A stretch of DNA of 64,000 nt from Hermatobates lingyangjiaoensis (GCA_026182355.1 JAPFBL010001617.1:9319501-9383500); one strand, 5' to 3'; shown: positions 43,819 to 53,883, numbered from the stretch's first letter. Notes: generated by a model not told the origin, from the letters alone. Made by a program: numbers and translations.

Positions 43819-43941
43819 ATTGATAAATTTCAAATGAAAATGAAAAATAAATATCCGTCTCTATACCAGAAACTAATGAAAAATAGAGTTCCAATGTTCA
43901 AGTCCGTGGGGCAAAAAAGATTGAAAAACGCTGATCTAGTG

Positions 43942-44689
43942 GTTTGTGTGCTTGCTTCTTAGTTCGGTTTGATCATAGCTATTTTCCATTCTGGGAAATT
44001 CTTGTGTATACCATCTTAAGGCCTCCTGTACAGAATAGCAGTAGTAGTGCAGATGAGTGTGACGGGCCACTTTAGTGAGTGCCTCAGACCCAGATATTGG
44101 ACCGGGAGGCGTCAAAGGACTTTGCAGCCAAGGGCAGGAATTGGATAAACTAAAATAACTTACATATCCCACTATAAGCAAACATGAGTGACAAAGTGAA
44201 ATTTAGAACTCCTAATGCCCAATCAAACGCCAATGTCATTCATCCAAACCTGAAATGTTTACTGATTATGAAATTGGCTATATTTTCCGCTCCGAGGACA
44301 GCATTGAAATAAAAAACCTATAAACACAGATAGTGAATAATGAATTATTTTTGGTGGATTAAATTTTTTATTAGTTTTTACCTCAGAAACCAGATGACTC
44401 AGTTATCATTAGTGATTTGGTTCATCTCAGGTCAACTTCTCATAAGAAATGATGTTTCTTATGTCACATTATGTAAAAAATGCGAAGTTTTTTTCAATCA
44501 ATGCTGCTGCTACTTTCATAAAAATTCCAAAATTACACCTCTCTAAAGTTAGTAATTTAAGAAAATGAAAATAATGTCTAAAATGTCATTAAGAACAAAA
44601 AAGTTAACTTCTTCATGATGCAATATTAAATTGTGAAAACATTAGGACATATATACACTATAGAGGCCATTTTTCGGTAAAAAATGAAT
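43942..44689. other. No feature recognised
   Basis: A GC-richer stretch to about 44150, then AT-rich. The open minus-strand frame at 43936-44181 has no recognised similarity. Confidence 0.35.
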
Positions 44690-44850
44690 TTATTCCAAAA
44701 TATACACACTTCTATATACATAGACGTCATATAAAAGAAATCAAAAAAAGACTTTAGGTACTTCAACATGTGTAAATTCGTCAAAATCTTTTGATACAGA
44801 GGTATAGTGATAATTTTTTTCATGAACACTATACTTCACTTATAGTAAAA
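44690..44850 (-). repeat. Dispersed repeat family D, copy 9 (5' part)
   Basis: Contains 'catagacgtcat', 'aaaaagactttaggtactt', 'catgtgtaaattcgtcaaaa' and the terminus 'actatacttcacttatagta'. Confidence 0.65.
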
Positions 44851-46809
44851 TAAGAAACGGAAATTACTACTGGATAAAAAACTCTTGAAAAAAATAATTT
44901 ATTGTGAGGCAGTTATTATGCGTAATTGGTAAGGCTAGCAGCTTTAAGAAATATATTTCTTACACATTATGTTGAAAATTTATAATTATTTATAACTATT
45001 ATTTATTACAACTATGTATGAAAAAACCTGTTTTTAATGTACAGAGATACTCCAAAGAAATCTCTGATGATTATCAGAGTAAAAATAATATGGATGTATA
45101 CGTTATTAAAACGGGATTTTTTGTTGCTCGTCTTAGAATCCCTCGCTTTTGTATTTAAAGCATATTCTAGTTTAATATCATCTTAAATGACTTAATGAAA
45201 ATGTAAAATAACAGCAGTGGGGGGTAGGTTGTAGGAGAACATCTGGGTGGAGGCAGGGTTATGAAATATAGATGGGGTGGCGCCCCTAGAGGACTTCAAT
45301 CATCGGCTATAATAGAATAATGTGGCTAAAAGCCCTCCCCCAAACATTTGGATATGCCGCACAGTGGCTTAGCCAACCAACCCCTACTTCCACTTCTAGT
45401 TCTAATTTCATAATATTCATTTGTCGTTAAAATCTCCAACTAAAAAGAACATCAACAGATTTTGAGTTTATTTTTGATATCAAAGCATTCAAACTATTGC
45501 ATTAAGTTTACTTCTGTTAGTAGTATATCTTCGAGTGTTCTTTACACTGGGCCTAACAAACATAAATATTTAATAAACTTGCTATTAAACTAAACGAAAT
45601 AATTAAAAATATGCCATTAATGAAAAAACTTGAACTTTATTTTAGAAAGACTTGACTTGAATACTGATTAATGTGTACATTTATTCTGGTAAGTGACAAG
45701 AATTGTTTATCAGACACCCTCAGATTCATTATTCAACTAGATATTAATAGAATAAGAATCAAACCACATTGGGACTTTTATTTTGAGTCGAATATTCTGA
45801 TAATTTATTTCTAATTGCCGCCTGCAGAAATATGATCTTGTTAAGACAAGATACACTCTATTTGAATTTATTCTGGTTCTGCGTTGAATTACAACTGAGC
45901 AACGACACTGGTGACTATACAGTTTAAACCATGACAAGAAACTAACCAGATCTCTCCTGCAAAATTAGATCCGTATTATCACCATTGATAATATCGCCAT
46001 TGATCTCTCAAGTGAACACTACGGGGATGAAGAAAATATCAACTGAACCACCTGACAGTCATCTTGACCAGTACTTCAAATCTTATACTAATTTCATTAA
46101 TATAAATCAAAACATTCTTTAATAATGTGAAATTTCTGAAATGATTTAGTACACATAAGAAAGATCATAATATAGATTACAGATCCATAAGATTTGTTAT
46201 AGATCTTCAGTAATATTTAAAAACAGCAATCGAGTAATTTGGTCTCATTGAATATCCACGAAATCAGCTAGCAATATGATTTAGTTATCTACTAAAATTT
46301 AGTTAATATTCCACGGTACTTTTGTTAAATATTAATTTTGAAAAGAGATCGAAATTTGGAAGTGTAGAAACATTACTCCAAAAATGAAACTGCACCTCAC
46401 TAATGTGCTTGGTTTTCCTTTCTTTACCAGCAAAGAAGATTCAAAAGATATTTTGAAAAATTGCTTTCTCAAATATAATTAATTACTGTCGTATGTAAAT
46501 CTTTGGTTTATTGGGAAATAACATTAAATATATAATATAGTTATAATTAGAATTGAGAAACACAACATTTACATTACTCCAATATTCTAATCAACTACAG
46601 TACAGCCAGATTTTTATGAACACTATATCACATTTTGATAACCCAGGAAAAAACTAATGAAAACTACATTGAAACAGAAACTGGAACAACAGTCACGTAC
46701 CTTTTATTTGCCATATGAAAATATCAAGGTAATTATATGTATTCATATGCTTAATGAAACATATTTTTTCAAGTTATTGTAATTTATAGGCGTTTTATTC
46801 AGAATTGTT
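44851..46809. other. No feature recognised
   Basis: AT-rich sequence except a GC-richer patch at 45210-45400 ('ggtggcgcccctagagg') of unknown origin. Confidence 0.35.
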
Positions 46810-46828
46810 TATATATATATATATATAT
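46810..46828. repeat. (TA)n microsatellite
   Basis: A short TA run at the left border of the gamma PLE. Confidence 0.8.
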
Positions 46829-46992
46829 TATTAAAGTAGACGGCAGCTTCCGCATTTACGACTTTTTTGCTCGTTTTCTCTAGTTTTCTTACTAGTTTTT
46901 TCTGGTAGGGAGTGATTTCATGGAGGAGTTGTCCCAGAGACATCAAAGAAATAATCTTTTAGCTTAATCAATAATATTATATTTTTTACACT

Positions 46993-47030
46993 TACAAGCT
47001 TTCGATTTTCTCAGAAATCATCTTCAGGTA
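46993..47030 (-). ncRNA. Hammerhead ribozyme motif, family gamma
   Basis: Minus strand: UAC, CUGAAGA, U, GAUUU-CUGAGA-AAAUC (perfect), GAA, palindrome AGCU, U, GUA. All elements are intact. It sits between the C-terminal endonuclease fragment and the N-terminal frame start of the element. Confidence 0.83.
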
Positions 47031-47175
47031 TATATCATTATTAAACAGATTAAATTCACAGAATAAATTTTTCTAAATGTTAAACAGACATTAAAAGGAA
47101 TAAAAATTTAGATGTTAATAGAACTAGATGAACTTTGTGAAAAAACAAAACAAGTCCACTGTGACAAGTGTAAGG

Positions 47176-47391
47176 TTACAACTTGTCATTCACATTTCCT
47201 GGGGGTCCTGTCAATGTAGGCTTATTAAGTTTATAAGAACTACCGAAGTTCTTACAACTTGGTATTATGCCTATACAATTGGCCTGAATGTTCATAGAAG
47301 GTTGGACGTCCTTGATGTATAAGGCCTCGAGGATATGAAGGCGGCTGGTATTATTTTCTATTCTTAAACTTGTTGTTCCTTTTTCTAACAT
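47176..47391 (-). pseudogene. PLE GIY-YIG endonuclease C-terminus
   Basis: The frame encodes KGTTSLRIENNTSRLHILEA, then LYIKDVQPSMNIQANCIGII and a 30-residue tail to a stop at 47176. SRLHILEALYIKD--PSMN-Q is the typical ending of PLE proteins, and the Glu in LEALYI is probably the conserved glutamate of the GIY-YIG nuclease fold. The upstream GIY-YIG and reverse-transcriptase parts are absent because the element is 5'-truncated at the inverted copy. It gives direct protein support for calling these ribozyme-bearing repeats PLEs. Confidence 0.75.
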
Positions 47392-47574
47392 TTCCCTCGT
47401 TAATGTTTATGTGAATGACAAGTTGTAACCTTACACTTGTCACAGTGGACTTGTTTTGTTTTTTCACAAAGTTCATCTAGTTCTATTAACATCTAAATTT
47501 TTATTCCTTTTAATGTCTGTTTAACATTTAGAAAAATTTTATTCTGTGAATTTAATCTGTTTAATAATGATATA

Positions 47575-47612
47575 TACCTGAAGATGATTTCTGAGAAAAT
47601 CGAAAGCTTGTA
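47575..47612 (+). ncRNA. Hammerhead ribozyme motif, family gamma
   Basis: An exact mirror of 46993-47030 on the plus strand, in the inverted terminal copy. It is followed by the frame start at 47663. Confidence 0.83.
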
Positions 47613-47662
47613 AGTGTAAAAAAAAAAAAATATAATATTATTGATTAAGCTAAAAGATTATT

Positions 47663-47819
47663 TCTTTGATGTCTCTGGGACAACTCCTCCATGAAATCAC
47701 TCCCTACCAGAAAAAACTAGTAAGAAAACTAGAGAAAACGAGCAAAAAAGTCGTAAATGCGGAAGCTGCCGTCTACTTTAATAAAATATGTTTACAAGAA
47801 AATCTGCTGCCAATATACA

Positions 47820-47822
<3 letters not shown>
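47663..47822 (+). pseudogene. PLE N-terminal reading frame, truncated
   Basis: It encodes MSLGQLLHEITPYQKKLVRK, LEKTSKKVVNAEAAVYFNKI and CLQENLLPIYT, then runs into a (TA)n tract. This is the best-preserved copy of the N-terminal PLE stretch seen at 9.8, 11.5, 12.1 and 29.7 kb. It probably starts at the ATG near 47669, about 55 bases after the ribozyme. The coil-like Lys/Glu-rich segment precedes the reverse-transcriptase fingers in full-length relatives (known family layout). It is truncated, so it has no activity. Confidence 0.65.

Positions 47823-47875
<53 letters not shown>
47822..47875. repeat. (TA)n microsatellite
   Basis: More than 50 bases of TA exactly between the gamma PLE and the delta palindrome. 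Confidence 0.95.
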
Positions 47876-47878
<3 letters not shown>

Positions 47879-47925
47879 CAATATAAACAAAGAAACATAG
47901 AGAAATCAGAAGAACACACTTACAG

Positions 47926-47959
47926 TCTCTAATTTTCGGTTTGAACCGTCTTCAGGAGA
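47926..47959 (-). ncRNA. Hammerhead ribozyme motif, family delta
   Basis: Minus strand: UCUC, CUGAAGA, C, GGUU-CA-AACC, GAA, palindrome AAUU, A as the cleavage-site nucleotide, GAGA. The smallest of the families (34 nt) but complete. Confidence 0.8.
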
Positions 47960-48050
47960 GATAAGAGAGGGAAACCAAGCGCACTGGATCAGAGACGGTT
48001 GGGGTCTCCAACCGTCTCTGATCCAGTGCGCTTGGTTTCCCTCTCTTATC

Positions 48051-48084
48051 TCTCCTGAAGACGGTTCAAACCGAAAATTAGAGA
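48051..48084 (+). ncRNA. Hammerhead ribozyme motif, family delta
   Basis: Identical mirror of 47926-47959 on the plus strand. Confidence 0.8.
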
Positions 48085-48174
48085 CTGTAAGTGTGTTCTT
48101 CTGATTTCTCTATGTTTCTTTGTTTATATTGAACTATATTTGTCCGTTTTGAATCGTATTTCCAACGAAAAAAA

Positions 48175-48175
<1 letters not shown>

Positions 48176-48211
<36 letters not shown>
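48176..48211. repeat. (TA)n microsatellite
   Basis: A TA run on the right of the delta palindrome. Confidence 0.9.
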
Positions 48212-48216
<5 letters not shown>

Positions 48217-49575
48217 ATAAAATTATCGACCGTGAAGTACAAACAAAACCAAATTTATCAGGACACTATCAGGTCTTCAGGTTCAGGTGAATAAAACTCC
48301 CAATGCTGATGCTTCAGGAGCATTCTTATATTATTATTAATAATATAACAATCATATTTCCATCTCTGTTTCATCTATTTCTTTGACTATTATTTTTTTT
48401 ATTGGAAAACAAAAGTATGGCCTTCATTATTACAGTGGTATTAATTTTCTTTTTTCTTATATATTATGTGTGCTGATAAGTTCTTTCTTTGAAGAAACGA
48501 CTGGTTCCTCAATATTCAACTTTGTTACAATCTTTTGCACTTTATTCATATATAACATAACTCTTTAATACTTTTTGGAATCTTTTCATTTATATTTGAA
48601 AATAGAGTTTCACTTTTCTTCTGCCATAAAACGCTAAATTAACTTGAGGTAAATGATTTTTGAAGAATTTTAATTGTTTGTAGATAATCCTTCAACATAT
48701 ACAAATTTAAAAACGTTTTATCTTGAAATTCTACGTCAGAATTTCTGCCATTGTGGGTGGCTCTAGTTACCTTAAATATTTTGACCAAAAACGATAAATT
48801 TCCTGGAAAGTTATATTTCTGCTATAACTCTTTTACCCTTTTCTTATTTTTACGTAAGAAGCATGCCTTTTTTCACAATGCATTTTTTCACATTTAATTT
48901 GTGTATCATAGCTGAGAAGAATAATTCAGTATTATACCAGCACGAGAGTGTTTTGTGTACTAGTCTGTTACAATATTGCCATTTTCCCCCCTTATGATTT
49001 TTTTATCGAGGATTGGGGGAATGCTGTATTACTATCTCACATTTAAATTTAGGTCGATTATGGTATGAATTAAATACAAATTAAATACAAACATTTGAAT
49101 TACTTATGGGCTCTCCGATATGACCAGTTCTCGCTAATATGATTATAGTTGAATGACTGAAGTTAGTAACAGTCATTGATTGTGAAGTATGATTGTAACA
49201 GTCAGTTAGGCACAATAGTGGAAGTCATGGAACAGTATGTAGATGATTAGTTTCTAATTATTGAAAAAAGAGTAATAGACCATATTTTAAATGTATCATA
49301 AACATAGAGTACCATCTACTTGAAAAAAAGTTTTAAATAAAAACTAAAACATCCACATTGAGAGTTTACTTTGAACCAGAAAAAACTGACTGAGTCCTCA
49401 AAAATTTCATTTTCTGTATATAATAAAGGACTTTAACATATTAAAATATAAGAGTATAATAAAATATAATAGGCTAATATACACCAAGGAAATCAATGCA
49501 AAAGGGAGTCAAAGAAAAAGAAATTGAACAGTAGAAGAAAAACTTTTTCCTTTTTTCTATTTCCTTGAAAAAAGT
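48212..49575. other. No feature recognised
   Basis: AT-rich sequence, nothing recognised. Confidence 0.4.
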
Positions 49576-49582
49576 TCCTTGA

Positions 49583-49680
49583 AAACTCAGTTGGGTTTTT
49601 GACTCTGACGAAGACCACTTGTTACGGTTGAAAGATCTTAGTCTTGTTTTCCCATTTCTTATTGTGGTTTGATCATTGAT
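49583..49680 (+). mobile_element. PLE end, family beta, single arm
   Basis: Matches the right arm of the 30216-30397 palindrome ('ggtttttgactctgacgaag' to 'ttgtggtttgatcattgat') and then enters TA-rich DNA. It shows that the arm can also exist alone. Confidence 0.75.
49601..49643 (+). ncRNA. Hammerhead ribozyme motif, family beta
   Basis: GACU, CUGACGA, A, GACCA-loop-CGGUU (one change in helix II against the intact copies), GAA, AGAUCU, U, AGUC. Confidence 0.75.
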
Positions 49681-49757
49681 ATATATTAATATATATACCA
49701 TATATATAATATATATGATATATATATGTATTATATATGTATATTGTATTTGTAATT

Positions 49758-49758
<1 letters not shown>

Positions 49759-49803
<45 letters not shown>
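49759..49803. repeat. (TA)n microsatellite
   Basis: A TA run between the beta arm and the epsilon motif. Confidence 0.9.
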
Positions 49804-49806
<3 letters not shown>

Positions 49807-49831
49807 AGTTGACTACTGTCATTCCGTCAAT

Positions 49832-49880
49832 TCACTTCTCCTGAGGACGACCGCCATTACGGTCGAATATTGAAAAGTGA
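49832..49880 (+). ncRNA. Hammerhead ribozyme motif, family epsilon
   Basis: UCACUUCUC, CUGAGGA, C, GACCG-CCAUUA-CGGUC (perfect), GAA, UAU, U, GAAAAGUGA. Stem I pairs 8 of 9 positions, the longest here. Stem III lacks one A relative to the expected AUAU palindrome (see 31328-31367), so activity is uncertain. Confidence 0.68.
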
Positions 49881-50241
49881 GTCTTTGTTATGTTTCTGTC
49901 TATGTGCCACAGTTTATTTTAACTGTAATCTGTACTGCCGGACCGTTTTTCATTTATCATGCTATATAAATATATATATCTTATCAGTAAATGAGTAAAT
50001 GAAACAGTTCAAACAATAACGAAAATTTAATCTTTATTTGACAACAATCACAGCAATAGTAACATAACAAACTAATGTTATATAAAATATAACTATTGAT
50101 TAGAAGTCTCTTTTTAAGTTTATTTCATCTTGTTATCAACGCCAATCTATCCTTCTAATCATCTCGCACTTACCAAATAATTGATAAACAATCTTGCACT
50201 GTCATCTTAATTTTCAAATTCAGTGTTTCCGTCCAGGAGGA
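49881..50241. other. No feature recognised
   Basis: TA-rich then ordinary AT-rich sequence. Confidence 0.4.
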
Positions 50242-51395
50242 TACCTATGTAAATAAAATAAAGGTTTTGTTTGTATATTGTTTAGAACTGACTCATTTCA
50301 AGTTCTATTTAGCTTTTATACATTAGAAAAACCGAATCCACCCTTACGAAAATTTCTGTCTGTTTGTGTGTTAACAAAATTTTGTCACAAGCAAACTCAG
50401 CCACCATTAATCATTGAGAGCTGAAACTTTGACAGTAGATTTGTGTAGTATGCCTAACTTAAAAGCTAAGATTTGAATGGATTGGAAATTGGACGTAGAA
50501 GCGAAGTTATAGTCTTTTAAGCTGTGTTTGGCTACCTACACAGATATATTTACTTTAAAAATAAAAATATACAGGTATTTTTAGGTGCCTCATAATATAG
50601 CAAGTAGGTATTGTCAGTTGATTTTAATTCCGTTTACGTTTAAGCTCCCAGGAAGTGCTTATTGACAAGGTGTTTCCGAAGTTCAATATCTGCCTTCTAT
50701 TCAGAATAACTGGCTTTGTGAACGAGCAATTCTCATCCCAACTAATCAACAAGCAGGAAAAATTAACAAACAAGTTTTTACGCTATATCAAGCTGAAGAA
50801 AGAACCTAGAAGTCAGTAAACAAAGTGATTAGTGATGAGGAAGCAGATCATTATCCAACTGAATTTTTTGATTCCGTAACTGCTCCTGGACTGCCTGTTT
50901 ATGTGTCAAAACGGTACCCCTATTTTAAAGTAGGGGCACCGTTTTATTATTGGTGTTTCGTAACACCAATCATGCTGTTACGAAACATGAGTGCTCCCAA
51001 AATATGCAAAATAACACGACTCCGAATTCATGCTCTGCACTGATACTACATCATGGAGTGAGAGATCATGACTGGGTTTGGTACTGGGGGAGTCTGCATG
51101 TATCCCACGCATACCACTGATTCTGAGCAACTATCCGTTTCAATTCAAACAGTTGCAATTCTCCGTCAGCGTCTGTTTTGTAATGACGGTAAATAAGTCG
51201 CATGGGCAAACTGTATCTACGGTAGGGCAAAGAAGTGAGTGAGACCAAGTGTTTTTCACATGGTGAACTGTATGTTCCTTGTTCAAGGGTCAGAGGTTCA
51301 ACTATCCGTTTTTCCATGCACCTGAAGGACAGGAAGCAAATGTGGTGCATAGAGAGGCACTTAAATAACACTGTTCTAATGATATTATGATGATA
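50242..51395 (+). mobile_element. Truncated Helitron, third copy
   Basis: Same leader as the 23.1 kb unit ('ctatgtaaataaaataaagg', 'ggttttgtttgtatattgtt', 'ccgaatccacccttacg', 'caaactcagccacca') followed by decayed helicase and the common tail 'aacactgttctaatgatat'. Similarity to the 26.2 kb unit ends shortly after that tail, which marks the limit of shared sequence. Confidence 0.7.
50660..51365 (+). pseudogene. Helitron helicase, decayed
   Basis: Recognisable pieces: FVNEQ and NKQ-like strings, then ISDEEADHYPTEFFDSVTAP with GLPVY, then APIMLL-like TPIMLLRNMSAPKIC. The order is that of PIF1-like helicase before motif V. A small insertion at about 50910-50970 separates LPVY from PIMLL. Later motif V/VI sequence (SHGQL-like, CSR-like) is only faintly visible around 51180-51330. 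It has stops and shifts throughout. Confidence 0.65.
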
Positions 51396-51773
51396 TTCTA
51401 ATGATGAACAAAAGGTCACGAACTCTTTTTCTGCAGGTTGGGAAAATGAGTTTGACACCAACCTAAAACTATCAAAATGTCAGCCTCTTTATAAGCTTCT
51501 TACAATAATGGAATTCCTAAATCGAGTTCAACATTTTACTTTCTTTTTTAAATAACCCTTTTCTAATTTTGTCAAGTTCATTCCGGCTTAATGTATTGAT
51601 ATTAGATACTGTACTAAAACTCTTCTTTAACTGGGGAAGTCAGACAGTCTAATTGTTTTGAAGTAAGTAAAATACAATTTTCTGTTTCTTCTGGAATTGT
51701 TTTATTTAATAGATTATATACTCTACATACATATATGTATGCATACTGGTACCACATATATCACATATATACA

Positions 51774-51812
51774 TACTGGTAAATATTCATATTCTATGAA
51801 TATTTACCAGTA
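51774..51812. repeat. Perfect 17-bp hairpin
   Basis: Arms tactggtaaatattcat and its exact complement around 'attct'. The right arm abuts the Tigger-like end at 51813. Confidence 0.8.
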
Positions 51813-52440
51813 CAGGTTGAACCTCCCTAATCCAGCATCCTCCGGACCTTAGACTTGTCGGACCATTCCGAATTACAGATGGCCTCCAAAACAACCTCTG
51901 AAAACATGTACTTACAATGCATTATACTGTACAAGTGTAGCTAATAGCCTTTTTTCGATATATGATAGTTGTATTGTATAAAAATATACATACAGAAGTA
52001 TATAGAAAAACAGGTTGAAAGAATATTTAAGGATTCATTTTTACAGCTAGATAAGCAGATAAACTATAAAGAGAATAATCTAGCATATTCCACGAGCAGT
52101 AAGCGATACAGAATTATATAACATAACGATGTAGTTACCATATTGTACTTGTACCTGTGCAACAATGGTGTTCTCGTGGAAGTAAGGAAAATATAAAATA
52201 AGACGAGAAAAAACAAAAGAAAAATTAAGAGTGCACAAGAAATGCACTAAAACTGCAGATTTAAGAAAATGATGACATTTAAAACATATTAAAAGAAAAG
52301 AAAGTAACTACAGTAAATAGAAAGTGAAACAAAAAAATGTTTATGGCACACTTACGTAACTATAGCTGCTTGAGGAGCCAGCGCAGGTACATTCAGATGC
52401 TGCAACTCCAAGTTACATTACAAACAAAGATTTTGACGGA
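51813..52440 (+). mobile_element. Tigger/pogo-like DNA transposon fragment
   Basis: It begins after TA with caggttgaacctccctaatc and then cagcatcctccggacc, the classic pogo/Tigger terminal sequence (CAG-TTGA-C-TCCCTAATCC). No matching right end or transposase is seen. The right boundary is a guess. The interior has only weak GC-richer patches (52370-52410). Confidence 0.5.
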
Positions 52441-53133
52441 TTGTAATGCATTTGTTTTTTTTTTTCAATTTCTTTCTTTTGCCTGTAAGGATTAACGTTA
52501 AGATGAAAGTTTGAATTGAAATTAGAAAACAGACTAGTGTTAAGTTGTAAATATAGAAAGACATTTGGCATATCACATGTAAACAAATTAAATCTGTATC
52601 TATTCATTATTGAAATCGTTCCTAACTTTTACTCTCTAGAAAAACACTTTTTATGAAAAATGGTTTCCTTCTGTCACCAGAAATAAATAATAAACCGGAA
52701 GTTCTTATATGATGTAGATAAACTTCAAAGAACTTCTTTATATTTTTGATTGACATTGTAAGCTTTAAATAATGTGATATTTGTTTTAACTATATGAACT
52801 CACTTTCTATTTGTAATAGCATCATAAATAGAGAAATTTTATTTTGGGCTGCAGTTTTTATATTAATAAAAAAATGTACTAAATTTTCAAAATAACATCT
52901 GAAGTTCCATTGTGATAGGTGCATATGTCTATATACGACTTTTATATTTTTAATTGATGATACAATAATTAAAAAGGATTAATTAAAGTTAATTGGAACC
53001 TGTTGTCTTAGTAATCGATAAGAACTATTAGCCTTCCTCAGTAAACGGGAATGAATGTTCTGTCAGGTGGCCGGCCAGCTGGGTGAGTAAGCCTAGAGAG
53101 CGCCACTCGGCGAAAAATCAAACTAAAGTACAC
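52441..53133. other. No feature recognised
   Basis: AT-rich until about 53040, then a GC-richer patch ('caggtggccggccagctggg') leading to the hAT-like end. Confidence 0.35.
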
Positions 53134-53165
53134 CAGTGTCGACAACCCGCGGCTCCAGAACTATA
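53134..53165 (+). mobile_element. hAT-like terminal fragment
   Basis: cagtgtcgacaacccgcggc followed by tcc resembles the hAT terminal pattern CAGTGGTCGGCAA-C-GCGGCTC. The rest of the element and the other end are missing. Confidence 0.4.
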
Positions 53166-53502
53166 TATGTTTTTTTTATCGCTTTCTGTGGCTGTTCAGC
53201 ACGTCAAATATACATATTAAATGTTCCCTTATTTCGACTACATAGTATATATATATATAAACCAACCAGGTTTTACCAGGGACTGTGAGCCCTCCAATAT
53301 CTGTCATGCCAGTGGAAGTGACTTCATGGAAGAGATGCACTGAGTGAATGGCTTCTATTAGAGCCAGAAACGTTAAGAAACAGGAAAAGAAAAAACAAAT
53401 TGGTCAAACTAGCCAATTGTTTGACCCTGGAATTACCTTAAAGGATCATGTTGCATGCACTCTTGGCAGAGCTTATGGGGCCAGGAGTGTCACCATATTA
53501 TT

Positions 53503-53613
53503 ATTAGTATTATACATTATTATTATAACTATTATTATTATTATTATCATTATCATTTTTGTTGTTATCATTATTATTATTATTGTTATTATTACTATTA
53601 TTATTATTAATAA
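53503..53613. repeat. (ATT)n microsatellite
   Basis: Imperfect ATT repeats followed by 'aataaacataag' and, 40 bases later, 'caataaagaatt'. This could be the 3' end of an old transcribed element with polyadenylation signals. Confidence 0.75.
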
Positions 53614-53883
53614 ACATAAGACTTAGGATTAAGCTATTAGTTTGTAAGATACATTGTAATCCCCAATAAAGAATTTCCATTCCATTCTTAACTCGACCAC
53701 ATATATTCAACACTATTTTAATTTATTGAGATTTGCTCCAGTGTCAAAGAGCAAAAGGTTTAAGTAAATGTTTTTTCTACCTTTGTAGACATAATCAGGG
53801 CTGCAGCAATGCAGAAATTAATTTCATTAACATGAAAGAAATATAAGTTACACAATTTATATGAATATACTTACTACCTTGTT

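Larger units (their letters stand above)
42610..43933. mobile_element. hAT-like MITE interrupted by a retroposon
   Basis: Ends CGGCGTTTCTCAACC and CAGCGTTTTTCAATC (12 of 15) face each other. The flanks gtctgggg and atctagtg are a decayed 8-bp duplication, of which the right one fits the nTCTAGAn preference of hAT elements. Removing the nested insert leaves an element of about 250 bases with no coding capacity. Confidence 0.65.
46828..47785 (-). mobile_element. Penelope-like element, family gamma, with inverted terminal copy
   Basis: Read on the minus strand: the end of an endonuclease frame (47391-47176), about 145 bases of 3' sequence, a hammerhead motif (47030-46993), then the beginning of a reverse-transcriptase frame (about 46955-46830). 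This head-to-tail joining of the element's end to its start is the PLE 'pLTR' arrangement. A second copy from the last endonuclease codons onward (47409-47785) lies in the opposite orientation, so arms of about 370 bases flank a spacer of about 213 bases. Arm identity is very high. Confidence 0.85.
47870..48139. mobile_element. Palindromic PLE end, family delta
   Basis: Arms 47870-48002 and 48008-48139 are perfect reverse complements by eye around 'ggtct', each with an intact ribozyme motif. The right side continues with 'cgtatttccaacgaaaaaaa' and another (TA)n. The related single arm lies at 32748-32936. Confidence 0.82.

Noticed and set aside
43936..44181. 81-codon minus-strand ORF next to the hAT-like MITE
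   Set aside because: No similarity recognised, it starts in the target flank, and nothing supports coding.
53348..53713. ORFs with Ile or Asn runs
   Set aside because: Translation of the (ATT)n microsatellite. The first 50 residues have no recognised similarity.
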